64,000 nt of DNA from JADJPF01 sp964492845 (GCA_964492845.1 CAZBMZ010000032.1:12090-76089); one strand, 5' to 3'; counted from the first letter of the stretch, positions 44,897 to 54,343 are shown. Numbers and translations are program-made. Notes: generated from the letters alone by a model not told the origin.

Positions 44897-46120
44897 ATGG
44901 CATTCGGATTTAACAAAATTAACACAAATAATATTGATAGATTTACAAATATTAACAACCTACAAAATAAACCAACCACAAATATTAACAAACCACAAAT
45001 TGACCTTACTAACAGTGTTTTTAATGCTGCACGTCCTCAAAATATGGCTCCCGGCGGTCTAGCTCGCTCAATGGATGTCAATACTCAACAACTTATGGCA
45101 CAACTAAGCGACAATATCCAGCCAAAAGTTGATGCTACAATTTCTGATAGTTGGGAAGAATTTAAGGAATTTAAGCCTGTTAAAGATGGTGTATCAAATA
45201 TTTTGTCTGTCCCATCTTCCTTTGGAAGTGATAATAACCCTACTGTAACAGGCGGAGAAATGGGATTTACTGTTTACTCTCAAGAAGGTTTTGAAAATAG
45301 TGACCTTAAAATTACTTTAACTTATCTCACTCCTCCAAGTCGTGAAGTTGCTGTAGGAACATTATTTGACGCTACAAAAGGTGATCAATTGACTCCAGAT
45401 AGCTATGGTGCGGCTAGTTTGTTTACATCTATCAAAGACAGCAATCTTGATACAATAAAATCACTAGTTCGGGAAGGTGGCGGTTTCTTTGTTTTGAAAG
45501 TTGAAGGCTCTCAACCACCTGATGCTAAAGTAGCAATGCTAGGAATGGAACTCTTTGGAGCAACTCAAACTTATGACCGAAATATTGCTAGCGGTCTTTC
45601 TATTAATTCTAATAGTCCAGCAGATAAATTTAATGTGTCAATTTTACAATACAGATTAGTTGAATTAGGTTTCTTAAATAAAAGCGATATTCAAGGAGTT
45701 GATCCTATTACTAATCAAACCTATAACTATGTTGGAAGTTTTGGGCCAAAAACCGAAGCAGCACTTAAAGAGTTTCAAACCCAAGCAGGAATAGAACCTA
45801 CTGGAACTACTACAGCTAAAACCGTACAAGCTTTAAGTATTGTTGGCTTAAAAGAAGGCGATAAAGGCGAACTAGTAGGAACATTGCAACAATTCTTAAG
45901 AACCCATAGCAATATTTCTTCTACAGTAATTGATAGAGCTAAAGATGAAAATGGAGTGCCGATATTTACTAGAGAGATGGAACAAGCAATTAAAGCTATT
46001 CAAAGACGTTTTGACCCATTTACCCAAGTCAATGGAGAAGTAACACCTTTTGTTTATCGAGTGTTGTTTAATCCTGGATTACCATTACCTGGGTCTGGAA
46101 CTTTTCATAGTACAGTTTAA
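44897..46120 (+). CDS. Peptidoglycan-binding-domain protein
   Basis: Start set at ATG 44897-44899 with TGGAG nine bases upstream; the in-frame ATG five codons earlier overlaps that ribosome binding site. 407 residues without a signal peptide. An Asn/Thr-rich N-terminus and an unrecognised beta-rich middle (about 90-230) precede a PG_binding_1 repeat (LQYRLVELGFLNK and FGPKTEAALKEFQTQAGIEP, about 245-310). A second, degenerate repeat follows (about 315-400). It should bind peptidoglycan or a related wall polymer, but the lack of a classical signal peptide leaves its location open. Confidence 0.8.
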   Translation: MAFGFNKINTNNIDRFTNINNLQNKPTTNINKPQIDLTNSVFNAARPQNMAPGGLARSMDVNTQQLMAQLSDNIQPKVDATISDSWEEFKEFKPVKDGVSNILSVPSSFGSDNNPTVTGGEMGFTVYSQEGFENSDLKITLTYLTPPSREVAVGTLFDATKGDQLTPDSYGAASLFTSIKDSNLDTIKSLVREGGGFFVLKVEGSQPPDAKVAMLGMELFGATQTYDRNIASGLSINSNSPADKFNVSILQYRLVELGFLNKSDIQGVDPITNQTYNYVGSFGPKTEAALKEFQTQAGIEPTGTTTAKTVQALSIVGLKEGDKGELVGTLQQFLRTHSNISSTVIDRAKDENGVPIFTREMEQAIKAIQRRFDPFTQVNGEVTPFVYRVLFNPGLPLPGSGTFHSTV

Positions 46121-46161
46121 CCCACTTTTTCAAGTGCTTAGACGATTTTCCTTAGTTTATC

Positions 46162-46200
46162 TTGGCCTTACCAAAATAATTTGATAAGGCCAAATTTATT
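46162..46200. terminator. Bidirectional hairpin terminator
   Basis: TTGGCCTTACCAAA (46162-46175) pairs with TTTGATAAGGCCAA (46180-46193) with one mismatched pair around a four-base loop. A T-rich tail follows on the plus strand and A-rich sequence precedes it. It lies between convergent genes. Confidence 0.8.
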
Positions 46201-46219
46201 TTAAAGAGAATTTTACAAA

Positions 46220-46630
46220 TTAACAGGCTTTCTTAAGGTTACTTAAACTGTTATCTTGATAATCTAAAATAGAAAAATTTAATATTTTTGTGGTATACCA
46301 AACTTTAACAGGAGCATCTGCAATTACTTCATTAAGACAAATTGCAAGTCTATCACCACGATTAATAGCTTTAGGAGAAAGCCCTTTTTCATTTAAGACT
46401 AAAACTCCAACTTTGCAACCTAGCAAGTCTTTTTGACCTGCAATAACATACCAAAGTGGAAAATCTTCTGTAGTTTGCCCTACTTTAAGAAAACAATAGG
46501 TACTATTTTCTGTAATAACTTCAAAGCTGCGAATATTACTATCTGCTAATAAAATTTCAGAAGCAAAAGTTTGTTTTGGAAAGGGGAAAATACTAGTTTT
46601 ATTAGTTTTATTAATTGATATTGTCTGCAT
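46220..46630 (-). CDS. Unknown 136-residue protein downstream of the vault-protein gene
   Basis: No family recognised. A small, mostly beta-rich soluble protein without signal peptide or membrane helix, ending in KKAC. The segment LKVGQTTEDFPLWYVIAGQK is followed by GCKVGVLVLNEKGLSPKAIN. GGAG precedes the ATG. It lies 157 nt after the major-vault-protein-like gene on the same strand, so it may share its transcript, and it is closed by a bidirectional terminator. The function is unknown. Confidence 0.72.
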   Translation of the reverse strand: MQTISINKTNKTSIFPFPKQTFASEILLADSNIRSFEVITENSTYCFLKVGQTTEDFPLWYVIAGQKDLLGCKVGVLVLNEKGLSPKAINRGDRLAICLNEVIADAPVKVWYTTKILNFSILDYQDNSLSNLKKAC

Positions 46631-46787
46631 AAATCTATACTCCTATAACATTATTTTTTAGTTGTAGATGCGTTTATGCAGAAAAATCCGCCTTTTTTTA
46701 ACAAGAAATTTTTAATATTTTTCCGGCAAATAAAACAGGCTAACTTTAGAAGTTAACCTGTTTATTTTGAATAGTTAAAATTTTTAA

Positions 46788-49085
46788 TTATTTTTTCTTT
46801 TCGTCTGATGGCTTTTGTAATTGACCTAGTGCTTTAGCATTACCATCATTGTCCAGATTTATACCTATAGGCAAGCCTTTTAATAAGCGTTGAACCACCT
46901 CTGCCACGCTTTCACCACCAAGTATTGCTAGAGGAGAAAGATTTTTTGTTAGTTCTGTAGCAAGTTGTTGATCCCCCAACACTTTTAAAGTTGTAACAAG
47001 TTCTGGTGCTAAGGCAGCCATTTCTTCCTTAAAAGCGGCTACTTTACCAGCTAAGATATGTTGGTCTACTTCAGCTTGTTGTTTTGCTAGTCCAATTTGC
47101 GTGCTAGTAGTAATTTCCATTGCTTCAGCCCTATTTTTAGCCTTACCAACAATATCTAGCTTATCAGTATCAATATTAAGTTGTGCTTTAGTAAGGACTA
47201 GTTCTTTTTTAACATTTTCAAGTGCAATAGCTTTTTCTACTGTAGCCATTTGGGTTTGATAAATTTGTTGGTTTACTTCTTCTTTAATTTTTTCACTATT
47301 TAAGCGCATATACTCTTGTTTGCTATTAACTTCAAAAACAATTGCTGTTCGTTGGGCATCAGAAAGTAACTTATTAACATCTGCGTCCAAAATCTTAACG
47401 TCCAAAACTTCCACATCATAAACCCACATATTATTTTCTTCAAAAAGCCGCCCAACACGCTTTCCTTCTCGCTTGTCGCCTAAAATAGCAGCACGAATTA
47501 TTTCTGTACTATTAGCATGAAAAGCATCTATAGAGGTATTTCTTACAGTCCCACGAACAATTGAGCCTAAATGGTCACAAAGTAATCCTACATAATTTTT
47601 TACATTAAACCATTTTTCATCCTCTTGATCTCCCTTGCTAAGAAAAGAAACTCGGTAGGAAAGTAAAACTTCTAACTCTACATGGTCGCTAGTTTTAACC
47701 CTAACAATATCTGAAACCTTATTACCATCTTTTTGTAAAAAACAAGTTGTAAGCAAATATTCATCCGTTTTTGGTTTACCTGTAGAAAGTCGTAAAACTT
47801 CCAAGTCTTCATCATAGTCTAAAATGCGTGTTTGGGGCCCTTTTACAACTTCCCGCTTATTTTTTGCAGTTACTAGCACAGCAAAACTTGGAGGAATATA
47901 AATTGAAATAGCTTTAGTCGTGTCATACTCAGCCGCTTTTGGGCCTATGACATTAGCAAACCGCTGTACAGCAATACTTTTTTTTCCTCGTTTTTCCTCC
48001 ATTTCAGCTTGTGACATCATATTTTGTGCAGGCACAAGCTGGGAATTTCGCTCGATAAGCCCATAAAGTCGCATAGTTTCTTTGTCCAGTTGTCGAGTAA
48101 TGATGTCTACTTTTGTAGGATCTGGTAAGTAGTTCTTTGGCCCTACTTCTGTAGAAATTCTTCCTGTTTCAATTTCCCTTACGTAAATTCCTTCTTTTTC
48201 TGCAATTGGGATAGAATAAACCTCACTAATTACTTCTAAATTTTCACTAGGAAAGAAAAACCCTTCTCTATCTTTAAGAAAAATTTCTTGTCCAGCCGTG
48301 TAAGAACCTAGTGGGATTTGATCCTTACCATCAGATTGAAAATCCTTTACCACCTGGACATGTAGCCCCATATTTTTTCTTAAATGATGTGCCTTAAATA
48401 CTCGTTCTTCATCTTTTTCTACAAATTCTTCAGTAGCTTCTGGAAATACTACTGCCGGGCCTCTAAAATAAGTCTTCTTACCATTTGGAGAAAGTAAAAT
48501 ACAGTATTCTCCATCAAGTAAAGTAACAGCACTACGTACATAATCATCTTTTTCATCTGGAACAACTTCTAGACCTGTTTTAGAAATATAAAAACTAACA
48601 TCTATACCTTTAATAACTTTTTCTGTACCAATAGGACTATTATCATCTTCTACCTTATCATAAACTCTTACTACTAAATACTGGTCTTCTCTTAATTCAT
48701 GACCATCAATTACTTCTGCCATTTGTCCGGGCCAGAGTGGAAAAGCTGCTGGGCCAGAAACAACAATTTTTCTACCTATAAGTAATTCTATGGAATAATT
48801 AGCTCCCTTAATTGGTTTTGCGCTAGTATCTTTAGGAGGATTTTCTAAAATTATATATTTTGAGGAAGAAGCAATAATAAAAGGTTTTACTCCAACACCT
48901 CCTTCTTCTCCTCGAATTGGGACAAACCTACCTTCATAATATTCAACTAAGCGTTCTGTATTGGAAAGACTGATTTTAGTAGGGCCTACATAAAGAATAA
49001 TGTCTCCTTTAGTTAGGTCTTGCACATAAGCATATTCGTTAGGAGCAACTAAAATATCGCGTTCCCGAACATCTCTTTCTGCCAT
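46788..49085 (-). CDS. Bacterial major vault protein (MVP) homologue
   Basis: A 765-residue soluble protein. The N-terminal half is a string of beta repeats with the MVP pattern: an ILVAPNEYAYVQD start, then VGPTKISL, FPLWPGQMAEVIDG and IPLGSYTAGQEIFLKDREGF. A conserved block IPIAEKEGIYVREIETGRI follows, close to the equivalent block of human MVP as I recall it. The SPFH-like shoulder (about 425-600) has LSTGKPKTDEYLLTTCF, VKTSDHVELEVLLSYRV and SIVRGTVRNTSIDAFHANST. A long cap helix (about 600-695) and a cap-ring tail follow. In eukaryotes 78 MVP copies form the vault shell. AAGGAT precedes the ATG. Its bacterial role is unknown. Confidence 0.85.
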   Translation of the reverse strand: MAERDVRERDILVAPNEYAYVQDLTKGDIILYVGPTKISLSNTERLVEYYEGRFVPIRGEEGGVGVKPFIIASSSKYIILENPPKDTSAKPIKGANYSIELLIGRKIVVSGPAAFPLWPGQMAEVIDGHELREDQYLVVRVYDKVEDDNSPIGTEKVIKGIDVSFYISKTGLEVVPDEKDDYVRSAVTLLDGEYCILLSPNGKKTYFRGPAVVFPEATEEFVEKDEERVFKAHHLRKNMGLHVQVVKDFQSDGKDQIPLGSYTAGQEIFLKDREGFFFPSENLEVISEVYSIPIAEKEGIYVREIETGRISTEVGPKNYLPDPTKVDIITRQLDKETMRLYGLIERNSQLVPAQNMMSQAEMEEKRGKKSIAVQRFANVIGPKAAEYDTTKAISIYIPPSFAVLVTAKNKREVVKGPQTRILDYDEDLEVLRLSTGKPKTDEYLLTTCFLQKDGNKVSDIVRVKTSDHVELEVLLSYRVSFLSKGDQEDEKWFNVKNYVGLLCDHLGSIVRGTVRNTSIDAFHANSTEIIRAAILGDKREGKRVGRLFEENNMWVYDVEVLDVKILDADVNKLLSDAQRTAIVFEVNSKQEYMRLNSEKIKEEVNQQIYQTQMATVEKAIALENVKKELVLTKAQLNIDTDKLDIVGKAKNRAEAMEITTSTQIGLAKQQAEVDQHILAGKVAAFKEEMAALAPELVTTLKVLGDQQLATELTKNLSPLAILGGESVAEVVQRLLKGLPIGINLDNDGNAKALGQLQKPSDEKKK

Positions 49086-49315
49086 AAAAAATCCTTTCTT
49101 AATAGTAAAAATTTAGAGAATAAAGTCTAAGGCTTAACTATTATGGAAGTGATAATTTAATAAAGCAAGGTTGGAAAAAACAAAAATATTTTTTATAATT
49201 TTCTGCTTTTTGTTTTTATTAATTCTAATGGTTGACTTTAATTGACTCTTTGTAGCTTTCGGCATTACTATAAACAATTCATATATATAAGACTTAATTT
49301 CTTTAGGAGATTTTA

Positions 49316-50419
49316 ATGAGGTCGGGAGCAACTTTAGCTGCAACTGCGGCTTATTGTGAAAAAATACCCCAAGCCCAACCAGGACATTTTCGTCAAGAAC
49401 AAAATCTTTGGTTTTCTTCTATAGGATTAGGTACTTATCTGGGTCAGCCTAGTGAAATAACTGATTTAGCTTATCAACTTGCTATTACTAGAGCAGTTGA
49501 GCTTGGTTGTAATGTTTTAGATTCAGCAATTAATTATCGTAGCCAACGTAGTGAGCGAATTATTGGAACAACTCTAAAGCAACTTTTCCAACAAGATAAA
49601 ATAAGTAGAGAAGAAATTATTATTGCTACAAAAGGTGGTTTTCTTCCATTTGATTCAAAAGCAGCACCAGATCCTTATCAATACCGACAAAAGCAATTTA
49701 TTGATACAGGTATAATTACTCAAAATGATATTGTAGCTGATTGTCATTGTATGACCCCAGCTTATTTAGAAAATCAGCTAGAGCAAAGTTTACAAAACTT
49801 AAATGTTGATAAGATTGATATTTATTACTTACATAATCCAGAAACTCAATTACAAGAAATTAGTCGCTCAGAATTTTATCATCGTATTCGACTAGCATTT
49901 GAATTATTAGAAAAAAAGATATCTGATGGAAAAATAGCTTTTTATGGTACTTCTACTTGGAATGGCTACCGTCAAATGTCAAATACTAGAGAGTTTTTAG
50001 ATTTAACTGATCTAGTAAATATAGCTAAGGAAATAGCAGGGGAAAATCATCATTTTCGTTTTATCCAATTGCCATATAATTTAGCTATGCCAGAAGCTTT
50101 TACCATTACTAATCAAACTATTGATGATACCAAATATTGTGTTCTAGAAGCTGCCAAACACCATGGTTTAACAGTAATGTCTTCTGCTTCAATCTTGCAA
50201 TCTCGACTAGCTCATAATTTACCTAGAGAGCTTAAAGTTCATTTTCCTGGCTTAAAAACCGATGCTCAACGTTCAATCCAATTTGTACGCTCAACTCCGG
50301 GAGTAACCACGGCTTTAGTAGGAATGAGTCAAAAACCGCATGTAGAGGAAAATCTTTCTACAGCATCAATATCTCCAATTGCACAAAAAGAGTTTTTAGA
50401 ACTTTTTGAAGTTATTTAA
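49316..50419 (+). CDS. Aldo/keto reductase
   Basis: A 367-residue TIM-barrel oxidoreductase. Family signatures are IGLGTYLG near the N-terminus, CNVLDSAINYRSQRSERIIG (catalytic Asp and Tyr region), IIATKGGF (catalytic Lys) and DIYYLHNPE. A C-terminal SASILQSRL plus VRSTPGVTTALVGMSQ forms the NADPH-binding end. It would reduce an aldehyde or ketone with NADPH; the substrate is unknown. A roughly 50-residue insertion after the Lys (QKQFIDTGIITQNDIVADCH) is longer than in standard members. AGGAGA precedes the ATG. First of a plus-strand run with a glycosyltransferase gene 36 nt downstream. Confidence 0.9.
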   Translation: MRSGATLAATAAYCEKIPQAQPGHFRQEQNLWFSSIGLGTYLGQPSEITDLAYQLAITRAVELGCNVLDSAINYRSQRSERIIGTTLKQLFQQDKISREEIIIATKGGFLPFDSKAAPDPYQYRQKQFIDTGIITQNDIVADCHCMTPAYLENQLEQSLQNLNVDKIDIYYLHNPETQLQEISRSEFYHRIRLAFELLEKKISDGKIAFYGTSTWNGYRQMSNTREFLDLTDLVNIAKEIAGENHHFRFIQLPYNLAMPEAFTITNQTIDDTKYCVLEAAKHHGLTVMSSASILQSRLAHNLPRELKVHFPGLKTDAQRSIQFVRSTPGVTTALVGMSQKPHVEENLSTASISPIAQKEFLELFEVI

Positions 50420-50455
50420 CTTATTTATCGCAAATCTGTGATGAAAGGCCATTAA

Positions 50456-51619
50456 ATGTCACAAAAGAAAATACTTATCCTTACCTCTGACAGTGGTGGT
50501 GGTCATACTTCGGCTGCTCATGCTATTGAAGCAGGGTTAGGAATGTTTGCCGGTCGCCTCTCTTATTTAGTAGAAATTTCCCGTATTGTTGAAGATTCTA
50601 GTTATGTCACACGGCAATCTATCAATTTTTATAATTTCTTACTTCGTCATTATCAGTCCTATGTTAAATATTATCATTGGGCTATACATCAATTTAATCT
50701 GGATCGCTCTCTTTACAGATTTTACCGTAAATATATAAGTCAAACTGTAGACCGTTTTTGTCCTAATGTAATTGTATCGGTACATCCAATGGTGCAATAT
50801 GGAATTGCTCGTATTTTAGAGGACTTAAAATTACTAGATCGAATCCCATTAGTTACTGTAGTAACAGATCCTTGTGGAAATTCATGGAAAGGTTGGGCAA
50901 ATGAGCATGTACAGCTTTATTTAGTGGCACATGAACAAGCTCGCCAAGAAATGATAACTTATGGTGTGAGTCCTGAGCGTATTCGTATTTGTGGTATGCC
51001 AATACATCCTAAATTCCAAAAAGCTAGCCAATTAGTACCAAGCGAAATGCGTCAAGAACTTGGCTTAGATCCTGATAAATTTACAGTTTTTATTAATGCA
51101 GGTTGGATTGGTGGTGGAAACGTTCCAAAAGTTTTTGCCCATTTAACTAACACTAACCTAGATATGCAGGCAATTTTCCTAGCAGGAAATAATCCAAAGC
51201 TAAAACAAGAAATGGACAAACTTGCTGCTAATTCTCGTTTTCCTGTTAAAGTATTAGGTTATTCTAACAACATGGAACGACTAATGCGTTCAGCTAATGT
51301 AATGATTTCTAAAATAGGTGGTTTAACAACCTTTGAAGCTTTAGCTTGTCAATTACCAATTATTATGGATCATATTACTCCGCCAATGCCCCAAGAAGCT
51401 AATACAGCAGATTTAATTGCTAGCCATAATGCGGGCCTAAGGCTTTGTCAAGTAAGCGATATAGTACCAATCCTAAAAAATCTTATTGATAATCAAAGTG
51501 ACTGCCAAGCAATGAGTGAAGCAGCACAAGAATTATCTACACCAGATGCTACTCAGCGCGTAGTAAGTGAAATTTCTAGTTTTTTCTTACCTAAGAAATC
51601 ATTAATAGAAACTATTTAA
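50456..51619 (+). CDS. Family-28 glycosyltransferase (MurG / MGDG-synthase-like)
   Basis: A 387-residue GT-B protein. The N-terminal MGDG_synth-type motif is LTSDSGGGHTSAAHAIEAGL, followed by VSVHPMVQYGIARIL and LVTVVTDPCG. The C-terminal nucleotide-sugar domain contains VFINAGWIGGG and ISKIGGLTTFEALACQLPII. Members move galactose or glucose from UDP-sugar to diacylglycerol or act in wall precursor synthesis, so a glycolipid product is likely. AAAGG precedes the ATG. Peripheral membrane location is expected. An HU-like gene starts five bases downstream. Confidence 0.9.
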   Translation: MSQKKILILTSDSGGGHTSAAHAIEAGLGMFAGRLSYLVEISRIVEDSSYVTRQSINFYNFLLRHYQSYVKYYHWAIHQFNLDRSLYRFYRKYISQTVDRFCPNVIVSVHPMVQYGIARILEDLKLLDRIPLVTVVTDPCGNSWKGWANEHVQLYLVAHEQARQEMITYGVSPERIRICGMPIHPKFQKASQLVPSEMRQELGLDPDKFTVFINAGWIGGGNVPKVFAHLTNTNLDMQAIFLAGNNPKLKQEMDKLAANSRFPVKVLGYSNNMERLMRSANVMISKIGGLTTFEALACQLPIIMDHITPPMPQEANTADLIASHNAGLRLCQVSDIVPILKNLIDNQSDCQAMSEAAQELSTPDATQRVVSEISSFFLPKKSLIETI

Positions 51620-51624
51620 TTTCT

Positions 51625-51894
51625 ATGAGCAAAAAAACTAACTTAATTGAAAAAGTAGCCCGTGATACAAATCTTTCGCTAGATTTAGCGGAACGGGCTA
51701 TTAGTCTTATTTTAAGTGGTGTAGCAGAAGGGTTAAGAAAAGACGGGCAAGTTAGTTTAGGGGATTTTGGAGGTTTTAAGCTTTTTACTAAATCAGAAAA
51801 TTCCCTAGAAAATCCCTCATCATCAACTAGTAAAACCATAATTCAGTTTGCACCTAGTACTAAATTGCGCAATGTTATTAATAAAACAGAATAA
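51625..51894 (+). CDS. HU/IHF-family DNA-binding protein
   Basis: An 89-residue protein with the HU fold pattern: helical N-terminus MSKKTNLIEKVARDTNLSLD, then VSLGDFGGFKLF, a variable arm rich in Ser/Asn, and the closing FAPSTKLRNVIN. It bends or coats DNA as a dimer. The arm lacks the usual RxGRNP motif, so its DNA-binding properties may differ from classical HU. It starts five bases after the glycosyltransferase stop with no ribosome binding site of its own, implying coupled translation. Confidence 0.9.
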   Translation: MSKKTNLIEKVARDTNLSLDLAERAISLILSGVAEGLRKDGQVSLGDFGGFKLFTKSENSLENPSSSTSKTIIQFAPSTKLRNVINKTE

Positions 51895-51970
51895 TAGGTT
51901 TGACAAAACTAAGTCTTAACATATTAAACTTCTAGAATAAATTCCCCAAAAAGCGCAGGAGTATAAAAGC

Positions 51971-52675
51971 ATGAAGTATTTTGTTGTCTATGCACACCCA
52001 GAACCAAAAAGCTTTAATGGTGCAATGCTTAATTTAGCCAAAGAAGTTTTGCCTGCTCAAGGGCATGAAATAATAGTATCTGATCTTTATGGTAGACAAT
52101 TTAATCCTGTTTCTGGTCGTCATAATTTCCTTAATGTCAAAGAGCCACATTACTATAAACAACAAGTTGAAGAAATCTTTGCTTCAGAAACAGATAGTTT
52201 TGCCTCTGATGTAAAAGCTGAAATGGCTAAACTAGATTGGTGCGATGTACTAGTTTTTCAATTCCCTCTTTGGTGGTTTGGTCTTCCAGCAATATTAAAA
52301 GGTTGGGTAGATCGCGTTTTTGCTATGGGTCGCATCTATGGTGGTGGTAAATGGTATGACCAAGGAGTTTTTCATGGCAAAAAAGCTATGCTTGTGCTTA
52401 CTACTGGAGGTGGTGAGTCAATGTATACTCCTTTAGGATTAAATGGAAGTATTCATCAAATTCTTTTCCCTATTAATCATGGAATCCTTTATTTTGTTGG
52501 GTTTGATGTTTTGCCACCATTTATAGCTTATGGCGTTAGCCGTGTTAGCACTGAACGCCGTAAAGCTTATTTAGAAGAATATAAGCAAAGATTATTAGGC
52601 GTTAACGAAACACCTAAACTTGTTTTTCCAACCTTAGCCGATTATGACGAGACTTTTCAGCTTAAAAAACAATAG
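51971..52675 (+). CDS. NAD(P)H:quinone oxidoreductase, flavodoxin-like fold
   Basis: A 234-residue protein. The FMN/FAD-binding start VVYAHPEPKSFNGAML and the core FQFPLWWFGLPAILKGWVDR plus VFAMGRIYGGG match the MdaB/NQO1/KefF family. These proteins reduce quinones by two electrons and avoid radical formation. TTGGGESMY is the typical phosphate/flavin loop. AGGAG precedes the ATG. It is cytoplasmic, with no partner gene such as kefC nearby. Confidence 0.92.
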   Translation: MKYFVVYAHPEPKSFNGAMLNLAKEVLPAQGHEIIVSDLYGRQFNPVSGRHNFLNVKEPHYYKQQVEEIFASETDSFASDVKAEMAKLDWCDVLVFQFPLWWFGLPAILKGWVDRVFAMGRIYGGGKWYDQGVFHGKKAMLVLTTGGGESMYTPLGLNGSIHQILFPINHGILYFVGFDVLPPFIAYGVSRVSTERRKAYLEEYKQRLLGVNETPKLVFPTLADYDETFQLKKQ

Positions 52676-52767
52676 TTGCTATTTACCATAATAGATTGTT
52701 TGCAACATCCAACGGCCTATTCTATTATTCAAAGGGCAGATCTGGTCATTTGAGGTAAATAATTGCT

Positions 52768-53556
52768 ATGTTATCAAAAAAAATATCTTTATTTTTTACT
52801 CTTTTTTTAATAGCCAATCTTTTTTCAACTAATATTTTTGCTCAATCTGGACGTGTAAAATCTCGTGACAACAATAGTCCTAATTCTCTTTCCCGTAGTA
52901 ATAGTAATAGTTCTTCAACTCGTTCAATTGCTACAACTCCAACTATTAACAAAATTCCTAAAAACACTTTATTAAACTTACATTTAGATCAATCTTTAAG
53001 CTCAAGAACTAATAAAAAAGGTGAAGAGTTTATTGTTAGGTTATCTGAACCAGTATTTGTTAAGGATCAATTAGCACTTACTAGAGCATCAGTTAAATGC
53101 CACATTATCAATGTTGAAGCAGCAGCACGTAAGGGAAAAAATGGTTCTTTAACCATTGGGTTTGATGAGCTAATTTTAGATGATGGAACAAAAATTCCCT
53201 TAAAAGCTTCTCTTTTTTCTGTAATTAACCGCACAGATCAAGTAGTAGATGAAGATGGTGAAGGTAAAATCAAAGATCCAAGTAAAGGAAGAAGTAAAGT
53301 TGGAACAATAGCAACTCAAACTGGGATTGGTGCTGGCATTGGTGGGATTACTGGAGGAGCAGCCGGAGCAGGGATTGGTGCTGGTATTGGTGCTGGAGTT
53401 GGTTTAGGTGGAGTTTTATTAGCAAAAGGACGTGATATTGAATTATTGTCTGGCTCACGTCTACAAATTAGACTAGATATAGATATACTGCTTAATCAAA
53501 ATACTGAAACAAGTAAACCTATAGAAACAGCAGAACCCGCAACACAACAAAATTAA
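52768..53556 (+). CDS. Secreted protein with glycine-zipper segment
   Basis: A 262-residue protein with a signal peptide (about 1-25, IFAQ), then a Ser/Asn-rich stretch. A beta-rich domain (about 60-155) contains IPKNTLLNLHLDQSLSS and LILDDGTKIPLKASLFSVI. Residues about 190-220 are Gly/Ala/Ile repeats of the GxxxG zipper type (GAGIGGITGGAAGAG), which can insert in or span membranes. Family not named with confidence; similar proteins occur widely in Acidobacteriota. GAGG precedes the ATG. A strong terminator follows. Confidence 0.8.
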   Translation: MLSKKISLFFTLFLIANLFSTNIFAQSGRVKSRDNNSPNSLSRSNSNSSSTRSIATTPTINKIPKNTLLNLHLDQSLSSRTNKKGEEFIVRLSEPVFVKDQLALTRASVKCHIINVEAAARKGKNGSLTIGFDELILDDGTKIPLKASLFSVINRTDQVVDEDGEGKIKDPSKGRSKVGTIATQTGIGAGIGGITGGAAGAGIGAGIGAGVGLGGVLLAKGRDIELLSGSRLQIRLDIDILLNQNTETSKPIETAEPATQQN

Positions 53557-53582
53557 AATAGTTTTGGAAGATATCCAAAAAC

Positions 53583-53620
53583 AAATGTCTTGCTTAGTTG
53601 TGAGCAAGACATTTATCTTT
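53583..53620. terminator. Strong bidirectional hairpin terminator
   Basis: AAATGTCTTGCT (53583-53594) pairs perfectly with AGCAAGACATTT (53603-53614) around an eight-base loop. It lies between the convergent glycine-zipper gene and the zinc-ribbon gene. Confidence 0.85.
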
Positions 53621-53628
53621 TAAAGTAC

Positions 53629-54339
53629 TTAATCAACCGAGTAAGCTTGCTTAAAAACATCCTTAAATGAATTTTCTAACCATTGGAGTAGTTCAATTCC
53701 TTCTAAACCTTTTGGTGCAGATATAAAATATTTATGTCCAAAAATATTTGTCTCTGCTTTTCCTCCAACTCTTTCTGTTTTTAAGTGTCTCTTATCTTTA
53801 TTATCTGCAATATCATGAAGATTGATTTCAAAAGTAACTTCCCGAACAGGATCACGAAAATAAGTGATTTTTACAGGGAAATGACGCCGATATTGTGCTT
53901 GACCAAAAGACACTACAAAAACCATATACATTTGATCTACATCGTCTTTATGTTCAATTTGAAAGGAAAATAATTCGCTTTGTCCTTTTAGCCGATCAAC
54001 AAAATATTGCATTGTCCTACAATGAAGATTAAATAAATCTATTAATTTCATTTGATCGCGCACATTTTCTTGGTCACGTTCACGGCGTTTTTCCAGTGCA
54101 GAAATAGCAATATCAACTAATTTACTGGTTTCTGTTGCTCCAAATTCAGCTACAGAATCAAGCAATGTTTTATCCATCTTTCTTATTTGTTCAAAGATTT
54201 CAAATTGTGGTTCTATAGCATTGGCAGCCATTCTTTCTGTTACTTCTTCAGGAGTCATTTCCTTTAATCGGTATCCATCCCAGGGACAAAAGACTTTATT
54301 AACTTCCCACATCTTATCGCATATTGGGCAACGCTTCAT
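53629..54339 (-). CDS. Unknown protein with N-terminal zinc ribbon
   Basis: Start set at ATG 54337-54339, with GGGGG nine bases upstream; the longer frame uses a TTG. 236 residues. The N-terminus MKRCPICDKMWEVNKVFCPW gives a two-CPxC/W zinc-ribbon pattern like that on the pseudo-receiver kinase at 19727. A helical middle and a beta-rich C-terminus (about 110-235) follow, without signal peptide or membrane segment. The ATG lies four bases after the pepP stop, so translation is coupled. Family not recognised. Confidence 0.78.
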   Translation of the reverse strand: MKRCPICDKMWEVNKVFCPWDGYRLKEMTPEEVTERMAANAIEPQFEIFEQIRKMDKTLLDSVAEFGATETSKLVDIAISALEKRRERDQENVRDQMKLIDLFNLHCRTMQYFVDRLKGQSELFSFQIEHKDDVDQMYMVFVVSFGQAQYRRHFPVKITYFRDPVREVTFEINLHDIADNKDKRHLKTERVGGKAETNIFGHKYFISAPKGLEGIELLQWLENSFKDVFKQAYSVD

Positions 54340-54343
54340 TTTT

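Noticed and set aside
44823..45062. 79-codon plus-strand frame overlapping the peptidoglycan-binding gene
   Set aside because: It is out of frame with a supported gene and lacks family features.
49134..49343. 69-codon minus-strand frame between the MVP and aldo/keto reductase genes
   Set aside because: It overlaps the aldo/keto reductase start, has no ribosome binding site, and is a Lys/Asn/Ile-rich translation typical of AT-rich intergenic DNA.
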